Assembly (NCBI GenBank): GCA_020831525.1
Contig: JAFIGH010000051.1
Span: forward strand, 1 to 35,784
Length of the DNA stretch: 35,784 bases
Direction of reading: 5' to 3'
Source of the DNA: Opitutales bacterium
GTDB taxonomy: Bacteria > Verrucomicrobiota > Verrucomicrobiia > Opitutales > Oceanipulchritudinaceae
Shown here: positions 1 to 6,393 of the stretch, piece by piece
Numbering within the stretch: the first letter of the stretch is position 1
Layout of the letters: each line of letters opens with the position of its first letter
The notes under the pieces: model-generated
The model's input: the letters and a program-made list of their open reading frames with translations, nothing else
What the model was told of the DNA's origin: nothing
The model's database searches: none
Program-made: the position numbers and the translations under genes

Positions 1-2
1 TG

Positions 3-212
3 GCGGCGCACGAGTTGCTGCGCCTGCGGCTGCGGTTCATGACGCGGGGCCGGGCGTTGGGCCGGGAGGAGTGGCTGACGGAAGGCGGCGGCGCGCGGGC
101 GCTGGGAAAGTTGAAGAAGCCTCCCGGAGCGGCGCGCGTGGAGATGGTTTCCGGGCTGCCGCTGGCGGCGGCGAATGCGCGGGCGGCGGGCCGGGCAGAG
201 GCGTTCGGATAG
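3..212 (+). CDS. C-terminal end of an unidentified protein (cut by window start)
   Basis: The frame is open from the first bases of the window to a TAG at 210-212, giving about 69 residues of a C-terminus. Nearly every third codon position is G or C, as in the confident genes here, which supports real coding. The sequence is basic and rich in Arg, Gly and Ala, with a segment reading FMTRGRALGREEW followed by a Pro/Ala-rich tail. That segment faintly recalls the end of REP-associated (Y1) transposases, but the resemblance is too weak to name the gene. No domain can be assigned from this fragment. Confidence 0.45.
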   Translation, partial: AAHELLRLRLRFMTRGRALGREEWLTEGGGARALGKLKKPPGAARVEMVSGLPLAAANARAAGRAEAFG

Positions 213-296
213 GTCGGACGGATTTCCCCGGACCGGTTGCCGGTCTACATAGGTTGAACTGATCCGCGGCGTGACCTGCTGTCCGTGTTTCCGTGT

Positions 297-339
297 GCCC
301 GGCTATGCGAGCGCCGTCGCAGTTAGACGGCGGCCGGGC
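297..339. terminator. Nested GC-rich hairpin between converging genes, possible bidirectional terminator
   Basis: An outer stem GCCCGGC (297-303) pairs with GCCGGGC (333-339), and an inner stem GCCGTC (313-318) pairs with GACGGC (326-331) around a seven-base loop. The structure lies between the end of the rightward partial gene (212) and the end of the leftward oxidoreductase gene, and its loop contains that gene's TAA stop. There is no T-run on either side, so a classical intrinsic terminator is not proven. Confidence 0.3.
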
Positions 340-1882
340 GGAGGGACGCGGGTGTTTCGAGGATTTGCCCTGCGGTAAGCAGTTCTGGACGTAGATCCGC
401 GTAGGAGAGGTCCTGAACGGCGGCATCAGCGTCGAGGGCGAGGTCGGCGGCAATGGCGGCGGACTCAGCGAGGATCATGAAGACGGGTTCCATGCGGATG
501 GAGCCGTAGGCGATGTGCGAGGCAGAAAGGCAGACGGGCACGAAAAGGTTGGTGCATTGCCCGCGCGCCGGGATGATGGCGCGGTAGGATACGCCGTAGG
601 GTCCGTGGGGCGGGACTTGCACATCGCCTTCGTTGCGGACGCCGCCCTCGTGTACGATGCGGCAGCAGTTGTGGGAATCCATCTGGTAGGAGGCGAGACC
701 GACGGGATCATCGGCGGTGCGTGCGGCGAGACAGTCGTTCTCCGTGACGATGTACGAGGAGATCATACGGCGTGCCTCGCGGATGTAGAGCTGCGGAGGC
801 CAGTGCCCGGTGTCTGTGAACTCGTCGCGCGCGAGACCCCAGCGGCAATAGGTTTCGCGGAAGCGTGCCGGGACGTCCGGGTCGAACGCCATTGTCCAGT
901 GGTAGCCCTGCTGGTAGGCGACGTGGCGCTGGAAGAGGGTTTCGCGGGTTTCGTAGTCGGCCTCCGGCCATGCCCAGTTGGCACCGATGTAGTCTGTGGA
1001 AACGGCTCCGTGGTTGTTGGTGTCGGTTTTGCGGGGATTGGCGAGGCGGTCGAACTTCGTGAAGATGTCGTCGCGCGTATTCTTGAGCCAGCGTTTGAGG
1101 AGGATGTATTCGCGAGGGTCGAACGCTTCGGGTCTTGGGAAGGGCACGCGCAGGCTGGGTTCGTCGGTCATGCAGACGCGGAAGCAGTAGGCCTGGATGC
1201 GCCGGTCGCCGGTGCCGGGGAGAAACTCTTCTTCGTTGTAGACATGAGGCAGAAGGCCGCTCAACGGATCGCCCTCGCGGAAGAAAGGATCGACGAAACA
1301 GTCGAACTGGTGGGTGCGGCGGCTCTGGCGGCCGTTAAGCGTTTCGCCATAAGTATCATTGCTCTCGCGCCCGACAGCGTACCGCAAACCGGCGCGGGCC
1401 ATGAGGTCGCCCTCGTAGCTTGCGTCGATGAAAGCCCGCGCGCGGACACGCATGCCGCCGAGGCAGGCGAGGGCGGCTATGCGCCCGTTGTCGAGTTCCA
1501 CTTGTTCGACGTAAGCGGCGGACCGCACGTCGAGGCCGCTGTCGCCTATCCACTTGCGGAAGACTGCCTGCGCGACGTGCGGCTCGAAGTGCCATTCTTC
1601 GTCGCGGCCGTAGTGTCCGCCGACGGCGCGGTAGAAATCGCGGGCCGTCCCGCCGATGGCGTCGCGTTTGCCGTAGTCGGTCCAGCCGAGGCCGCCGGTG
1701 GTCATGCCACCGAGGAACCATCCGGGATTGAGGAGAACAACGGAGCGTCCGCGCCGCAGCGCAGTGAGGGCGGCAACGATACCGGCGGCAGTTCCGCCGT
1801 AGACGCAGACGTCGACGGACAGTCGCTCGTCCGAGGGCTGGATCCATGACGGATGAAAGTAGTTGAGTCCTGCGGGGTTCAT
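323..1882 (-). CDS. FAD-dependent oxidoreductase, FAD_oxidored (PF12831) type
   Basis: The 519-residue protein has a Rossmann dinucleotide-binding start, with GGTAAG at residues 29-34 after a short beta strand (VDVCVY) and a basic helix ending before VVLLNPG. LGGMTTGGLG follows at residues 57-66, which is characteristic of the FAD_oxidored family found in glycan and sulfatase islands of planctomycetes and Verrucomicrobia. A later FIDASYEGDLMARAG segment matches the second FAD contact of the family. There is no signal peptide, so it is probably cytoplasmic. The substrate is unknown; relatives are often annotated only as FAD-dependent oxidoreductases. The gene starts 21 bases after the stop of the leftward secreted-protein gene, so the two are probably co-transcribed. 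No clear Shine-Dalgarno sequence precedes the ATG. Family assignment is firm; the reaction is not known. Confidence 0.85.
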   Translation of the reverse strand: MNPAGLNYFHPSWIQPSDERLSVDVCVYGGTAAGIVAALTALRRGRSVVLLNPGWFLGGMTTGGLGWTDYGKRDAIGGTARDFYRAVGGHYGRDEEWHFEPHVAQAVFRKWIGDSGLDVRSAAYVEQVELDNGRIAALACLGGMRVRARAFIDASYEGDLMARAGLRYAVGRESNDTYGETLNGRQSRRTHQFDCFVDPFFREGDPLSGLLPHVYNEEEFLPGTGDRRIQAYCFRVCMTDEPSLRVPFPRPEAFDPREYILLKRWLKNTRDDIFTKFDRLANPRKTDTNNHGAVSTDYIGANWAWPEADYETRETLFQRHVAYQQGYHWTMAFDPDVPARFRETYCRWGLARDEFTDTGHWPPQLYIREARRMISSYIVTENDCLAARTADDPVGLASYQMDSHNCCRIVHEGGVRNEGDVQVPPHGPYGVSYRAIIPARGQCTNLFVPVCLSASHIAYGSIRMEPVFMILAESAAIAADLALDADAAVQDLSYADLRPELLTAGQILETPASLRPAAV

Positions 1883-1903
1883 GCTTTTGCGCGATTTCGG
1901 GGG

Positions 1904-4024
1904 TTACGGTATATCGGCCGGTTTGGTGCGGAATTCGGGGCGTGTGCCGCTGAAGTCGACGACGTGCGTGGCCTCTTTGCCGCGGAGGCGGAGGATGCCG
2001 CCGTCGAGTGTGAGATTCGGGCCGTCAAAGACGGCGCGGCGTGCGGGGAGGTCGGAGGGGACGCCATCGATGCTCCATGAAGCGAGTCGCCCGTGGCCTT
2101 CGCCGGAGGGCCAGTCAGGTTGATTCCAGTCGTCGGTCGTGAGGACGACGCGTTGTTCCGTGACCCCGTAGTTCCAGTCGTAGTCCGGTTCAACCCATTC
2201 GCCGGCGGTGTTGAAGCGGACATCAATCTCGCGGCCTGCGAGGTCGGTGTAGACAAGGCGGCCCCCGGCGAGGCGGGAGCGGTCGAGAGCAGTGCGGTCG
2301 AGAATGGCGCGCCGGAAGTCTTCGAAGGCGCCGTGCGCGGGGAAACTGCCGACTTCGACGACGAGTCCGGCAAGCGTGCCGGGGGTGCCATGATCGCTTA
2401 GGCGGCCCTCTCCGCGGCGGGGCGACTTTTCGGCGAGCGACCGCACGGCGAGCCATGTGCCAGCGTAGGCGGCGAAGACGACGCCGTCGGCTTCGATGAC
2501 TTCGGCGTCGGACGGAAGGAAGAGATGAGAGTGGGGTGCGTCGTCGAGCGAGCCCTGGCCGCCGCGGCCGACCGGGTTGTGGTCGCTGTCGTTGCCCCAA
2601 CGCTGCTCGAAGTCGCGGCGGTAGGCTTCTTTCCATTCGTTGATGAGTGTATTGACTTCGTCGCGGAGGGCGGCGGCGTTCTCCGGCACAAGCGTCATCT
2701 GGACGAGGACAGACTCGTGCTGGGCGAACTGGTCGAAGGGATTGCGCCCGCGGCCGTGGCTGTCGCTTTTCATGCCGCCGTTGCCCCAGACAATGCCGGG
2801 CGCGCCGCTCGGGTTTTCGATGACCATCTTCCAGTTGACCGTGCCGTAGGAACTGTCCGCCCATCCGCCGTAGGGCGTGAAGACGCTGCCGAGAGTGTAG
2901 GTCTCGCCGATGTGGAAAACTTCGACGGATTCCGCCGGGCGGGTGAGCAGGTAACTTGGCTTGGTGTTGATGTAGGTCGCGGGGCGGGAGAACTCTTTGC
3001 GAGCGAGCGCCACGGCGGCGGCCGGCGGGCGGTAGTCGGTGAGCGCGGCGTAAACGGACTGAATGTACTCTGACGTACGCCAGAAGTCCGGTTCGCCCGC
3101 TTCTTCGGCTTGCCCGAACCAGAGCCAGCCGAGGTATTCCGAGGCGCTCGAACGCCGCGTGTAGTTTGTCGTGCCGCGTGACTCCGGGCCGCCGTGAACG
3201 CGCTGCGTGTATTTCAGCGCGAGGGCCGCCGCGTAGTAATCGAGCACGGCCCGCGCGGCGGCGCGGATCTCCGCGTCGCCGGAGTGGTCGTGGAGGTTGA
3301 TCCAACCAATGAGGTTGTAGGTGGTGTAGACGGCGGAGTCCCACTCGCCGGTGCCCACTTGGTAGATCTTGCGCGCCCAGTCGAGCGCCCATGCCTTGAT
3401 GCGCGCCTCCCAGTCTTCCGCCGTATCGGCGAGCGCGGGCATATCGCGGGCCTCGGTGGCGAAGAGGTAGCCGCTTGTGCGCGACATGCCGATGTGGTTC
3501 TCCGTGCCCTCGGCGGTAAGCGCGTTGTAGTGGCTTGTGTCGTGGAGGATGCGATCGAGAAACTCATCGCGGTGCTCCGCCAGCGCGGGGGCTTCGGGAA
3601 ACTCTTTCATGAGCCGCGACATGCCGACGAAGGGAAAGTGAAAAAAGCCGTAGCCGTGCCCGCTCTCGCGGGCGTATTCGGCTATGTAGCCGTTGCCCGC
3701 CTCATCCTCCGTACCGTGAATGTAAAACCGCGCGAGGGCCTTCGGAAAACTGTATTTGCCGCGGTCGTGCCACTCGGTGGGGCGGTAGTGCTCGGCGATT
3801 TGCTCCATGAGGAGGCGGCGGCGTTCGGCAAAACCCGCTTCCCACTCGTCCGGTGACTCCGGGCCGCTGGCGGCGGCAAAGTCCGGTGGCTCGACCGGGG
3901 CGGGGGCTTCAGGCTCCGCGGTGCGGCGTTGCATGGCTTCGGCGTCGGCAGGGAGCGCCGCGGCAGCGGCGAGGACGAGGGTCGCGGCAAAAATGCCACG
4001 TTGTAAACGGAGAAGGCGGTGCAT
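1904..4024 (-). CDS. Large secreted protein of unknown function, perhaps an alpha/alpha-toroid glycan-active enzyme
   Basis: The 706-residue protein begins with a typical signal peptide: basic HRLLRLQRG, then a hydrophobic core LVLAAAAALPADAEA to about residue 30. The first half is helical and rich in Trp, Tyr and His, with repeated short segments such as YNLIGWINLHDHSGD and ASEYLGWLWFG. The second half looks beta-rich, with VNWKMVIENPSGAPGIVWG and a C-terminal end of short hydrophobic strands. This helical-then-beta layout, in a neighbourhood holding a heparinase-like lyase and a GH10 enzyme, fits a polysaccharide lyase or glycoside hydrolase with an alpha/alpha toroid. I do not recognise a catalytic motif, so function is inference. 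It is the first gene of a leftward pair and is divergent from the transporter operon across a 250-base gap. Confidence 0.75.
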   Translation of the reverse strand: MHRLLRLQRGIFAATLVLAAAAALPADAEAMQRRTAEPEAPAPVEPPDFAAASGPESPDEWEAGFAERRRLLMEQIAEHYRPTEWHDRGKYSFPKALARFYIHGTEDEAGNGYIAEYARESGHGYGFFHFPFVGMSRLMKEFPEAPALAEHRDEFLDRILHDTSHYNALTAEGTENHIGMSRTSGYLFATEARDMPALADTAEDWEARIKAWALDWARKIYQVGTGEWDSAVYTTYNLIGWINLHDHSGDAEIRAAARAVLDYYAAALALKYTQRVHGGPESRGTTNYTRRSSASEYLGWLWFGQAEEAGEPDFWRTSEYIQSVYAALTDYRPPAAAVALARKEFSRPATYINTKPSYLLTRPAESVEVFHIGETYTLGSVFTPYGGWADSSYGTVNWKMVIENPSGAPGIVWGNGGMKSDSHGRGRNPFDQFAQHESVLVQMTLVPENAAALRDEVNTLINEWKEAYRRDFEQRWGNDSDHNPVGRGGQGSLDDAPHSHLFLPSDAEVIEADGVVFAAYAGTWLAVRSLAEKSPRRGEGRLSDHGTPGTLAGLVVEVGSFPAHGAFEDFRRAILDRTALDRSRLAGGRLVYTDLAGREIDVRFNTAGEWVEPDYDWNYGVTEQRVVLTTDDWNQPDWPSGEGHGRLASWSIDGVPSDLPARRAVFDGPNLTLDGGILRLRGKEATHVVDFSGTRPEFRTKPADIP

Positions 4025-4274
4025 ATGCGTGGTTCACACGGGTTCCGGCAATATCGGCCTTGCGCCGGGGATAACGAAGGCGGAAGACTGAAAGCGTCAT
4101 TGCCAGTGTAGCTTCCGCCGCAAGAGATGTACAGGCCTAATACCGCCATCAATGCGTTGATTTGCGCCACGTGCGGCGGGTGTTCGTATCTGGTTGACAA
4201 AGGCTCTCCACAGTCCGTTTTTTTCTAGTCTTTCGGCAAACAACCGCCCCCTGAATCACCCTTCGAAAAACCTC
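4025..4274. promoter_or_regulatory. Divergent intergenic region likely holding promoters for both directions
   Basis: This 250-base gap separates the leftward secreted-protein gene from the rightward nine-gene operon, so both promoters should lie here. A perfect TTGACA occurs at 4194-4199 on the plus strand, followed by a T-run (4218-4224) and TAGTCT at 4226-4231. The 26-base spacing between TTGACA and TAGTCT is too long for a standard sigma-70 promoter, and no good -10 hexamer sits at 17 bases. I therefore report the region rather than a defined promoter. No operator-like palindrome was obvious. Confidence 0.35.
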
Positions 4275-4862
4275 ATGTCCCGAAATCTGTGGGAAATAAA
4301 GCGTCTACGCCTGAAACCGGAGTTGATCTGGTCGATGGCACTCAGCAGCCTGCGCCTACGCATGGGTCGGACGCTTCTGACGCTCCTGACGGTGTCGGCA
4401 TGCTGCGCCTTTTTGCTTTTTCTCCTCACTGCCCCGATCTCGGACGATCCCGCCGACCGCCAGATGTGGGGCCTCATGATCACCCTGAGCCTGCTCGTGA
4501 GCGTGGCGGGCGTGCTCAACACCATGTTGATGTCCGTGACACAGCGCTACCGGGAGATCGGAACAATCAAGTGCCTCGGCGCGCTGGACTCCTTTGTGCT
4601 TCTGAGCGTCATGCTGGAATCGGCGCTGCTTGGGCTCACGGGCGCGTTGCTGGGGATCGTGGGCGGACTCATCCTGAGTTTCGGCATGGGCCTGCTCGAC
4701 GCGGGGGCCGGTGTCTTCGCGGCGGCTTACTGGTCCGGCCTCGGGTGGAAAATCCTTGTTTCGGCGTTTGTGGGGCTGGCGCTGACGACGCTCGGAGCGG
4801 CCTTTCCCGCCGCCGTGGCGGCGCGCATGCCGCCGGTGGAAGCGATGCGGGGAGAAAAATAG
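4275..4862 (+). CDS. Minimal FtsX-type ABC permease lacking an extracytoplasmic domain
   Basis: From the ATG at 4275 the protein has 195 residues and about four membrane segments (near 33-54, 64-85, 107-140 and 158-182). It carries the FtsX landmarks: TQRYREIGTIKCLGA at 89-103 (the coupling region after the second segment) and a C-terminal PVEAMRGE. The family usually has a domain of 200 or more residues between the first and second segments; here only about nine residues (55-63) separate them. The frame is open further upstream to a TTG at 4194, but that extension (Ser/Asn/Pro-rich, across the presumed promoter) looks non-coding. The ATPase gene follows after 11 bases. The likely partner is the FtsX half of the 1855-residue fusion encoded downstream. 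Permease identity is firm; the cargo is unknown. Confidence 0.82.
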   Translation: MSRNLWEIKRLRLKPELIWSMALSSLRLRMGRTLLTLLTVSACCAFLLFLLTAPISDDPADRQMWGLMITLSLLVSVAGVLNTMLMSVTQRYREIGTIKCLGALDSFVLLSVMLESALLGLTGALLGIVGGLILSFGMGLLDAGAGVFAAAYWSGLGWKILVSAFVGLALTTLGAAFPAAVAARMPPVEAMRGEK

Positions 4863-4873
4863 GAGACGCACCG

Positions 4874-5668
4874 ATGCCGGAAGCGACAGCCAAAACGAAC
4901 GCCGATTATTGGATGGCCGACCTCTCGCAGGCGGTCGACTGCACCGTCATGGCACGGGGTGTCGAGGTCGTCTACGAAATGGGCAGTGAGAAGATTCATG
5001 CCCTGCGCGGTGTCGACGCGCAGATTTTCACGGGGGAATATATCTCGATCATGGGCCCCTCGGGTTCGGGGAAGACGACATTCTTCAATGTTGTCGGCGG
5101 ACTCATGAAACCCACGGCGGGAAGCGTCTACATCGATGAGATTGACATCGCGCAGCTTGACGCCGGGGAACTTGCGTGGCTGCGGTGCCGGAAAATCGGA
5201 TACATTTTCCAGAGCTACAATATCGTCAAAGTAATGACGGCGCTCGAGAATGTCATGCTGCCGATGCTCTTCGCGGGCGTGCCGCAGGACGAGGCGCAGT
5301 ACCGCGCCGTGGAGATCCTCACCCGTGTCGGGCTGGGGGAGCGCGTCCTCCATACGCCGAAGGAGTTGTCCGGCGGGCAGCAGCAGCGCGTGGCCATTGC
5401 GCGCGCTTTTGCCAACCGCCCCGCCATCATCCTCGCGGACGAACCGACGGCGAACCTCGACATGCGCACCGGCGAGGAGATTATCGCGCTCATGAAGGAG
5501 ATGAACCGTGAGCAGGGCGTGACGGTCATCTGTTCGACGCACGACCACAAGATGCTCGATATCTCCGACCGGATCATGTGGATGGAGGACGGGCTGGTGA
5601 AGAAGCTGGCCCGCCGCGACGAGGTCGATATCCAGATCGATGAATTTGAGGAGGAGCACAGAGAGTGA
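4874..5668 (+). CDS. ABC transporter ATPase, LolD/MacB family (first of two)
   Basis: The 264-residue ATPase has Walker A GPSGSGKTT at 61-69, signature LSGGQQQRVAIARA from 165, Walker B ending in catalytic Glu190 (ILADEPT) and the switch His223 (STHD). The Q-loop lies in YIFQSYNIV. These are complete, so it should hydrolyse ATP. Compared with LolD it has an N-terminal extension of about 30 residues and an acidic C-terminal tail (DEFEEEHRE). The start at 4874 is chosen because AGGAGA at 4861-4866 gives a well-placed ribosome site and the sequence before it in this frame is an overlap of the permease gene. It overlaps the next ATPase gene by four bases (GTGA), implying translational coupling and probably a heterodimer. 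Confidence 0.95.
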   Translation: MPEATAKTNADYWMADLSQAVDCTVMARGVEVVYEMGSEKIHALRGVDAQIFTGEYISIMGPSGSGKTTFFNVVGGLMKPTAGSVYIDEIDIAQLDAGELAWLRCRKIGYIFQSYNIVKVMTALENVMLPMLFAGVPQDEAQYRAVEILTRVGLGERVLHTPKELSGGQQQRVAIARAFANRPAIILADEPTANLDMRTGEEIIALMKEMNREQGVTVICSTHDHKMLDISDRIMWMEDGLVKKLARRDEVDIQIDEFEEEHRE

Positions 5669-6393
5669 GTGCCACATCCCTTATCGACGCGCGCGATGTG
5701 CAGCGTTACTACAAAAGCGGCGCCACCGTGGTGAAAGCGCTCGACGGCGTTACGCTGGAAATCCGCGCGGGCGAATACCTCTCGCTCATGGGGCCCTCGG
5801 GCTCGGGCAAGACGACCTTTTTCAACATTATCGGGGCGCTCGATGTTCCCACCGGCGGCAGCGTGAAACTTGGCGAGCGCGAACTGGCGAGCCTGAGCAT
5901 GGCGGAGCTTTCGTACCTGCGCTGCGCGAACATCGGATATATTTTCCAGAACTACAATCTCGTCGAGGTCTTCAGCGCGCTGCGCAATGTGACGCTGCCG
6001 ATGCGCTTTCTCGGTCTGACCGAGGCCGAGGCCAACGACAAGGCGGCCATGCTCCTCAAGCGCGTTGGGCTTGACCACCGCATGCATCACCTGCCGAACG
6101 AGCTTTCCGGCGGGCAGCAGCAGCGTGTGGCTATCGCCCGCGCCCTCGCGAACGACCCCATGCTTGTCCTCGCCGACGAGCCCACAGGCAATCTCGACAC
6201 AAAGACGGCCACTTCCATCGTGGAGTTGCTCAGTGAGCTGAGCCGCGAGAAGGGGGTCACGATTGTATCCGCCACCCACGACCACCGTATGCTCAGTGTT
6301 TCCGACCGCGTTGTCTATCTGCGGGACGGAAGAGTAGAACGCATCCTCAACCGCGATGAACTCAAAATCTCAGTCGGATCCATCGGCTCCTGA
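5665..6393 (+). CDS. ABC transporter ATPase, LolD/MacB family (second of two)
   Basis: The 242-residue ATPase starts with GTG inside the stop of the preceding ATPase gene. It has Walker A GPSGSGKTT at 43-51, Q-loop YIFQNYNLV, signature LSGGQQQRVAIARA, Walker B with catalytic Glu172 (LADEPTGNLD) and the ATHD switch motif. It resembles its neighbour closely through the core but lacks the N-terminal extension, which suggests a duplicated pair that has specialised. In the LolD/MacB family such ATPases drive FtsX-fold permeases, and exactly two FtsX permeases are encoded in this operon. The last 38 bases overlap the start of the next gene. Confidence 0.95.
   Translation: MSATSLIDARDVQRYYKSGATVVKALDGVTLEIRAGEYLSLMGPSGSGKTTFFNIIGALDVPTGGSVKLGERELASLSMAELSYLRCANIGYIFQNYNLVEVFSALRNVTLPMRFLGLTEAEANDKAAMLLKRVGLDHRMHHLPNELSGGQQQRVAIARALANDPMLVLADEPTGNLDTKTATSIVELLSELSREKGVTIVSATHDHRMLSVSDRVVYLRDGRVERILNRDELKISVGSIGS

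Noticed and set aside
515-1849. Rightward 444-codon open frame over the FAD oxidoreductase
   Set aside because: It is the antisense of a gene with clear Rossmann and FAD motifs; its own translation has no domain and depends on GC-rich codon bias.
4194-4231. Sigma-70 promoter TTGACA with TAGTCT
   Set aside because: The 26-base spacing is too long and no good -10 hexamer occurs at 16-18 bases; reported only as part of the divergent region.
4289-4873. Extended N-terminus for the first ATPase
   Set aside because: The extra region is an out-of-frame copy of the FtsX gene and lacks any domain; the start at 4874 has a good ribosome site.
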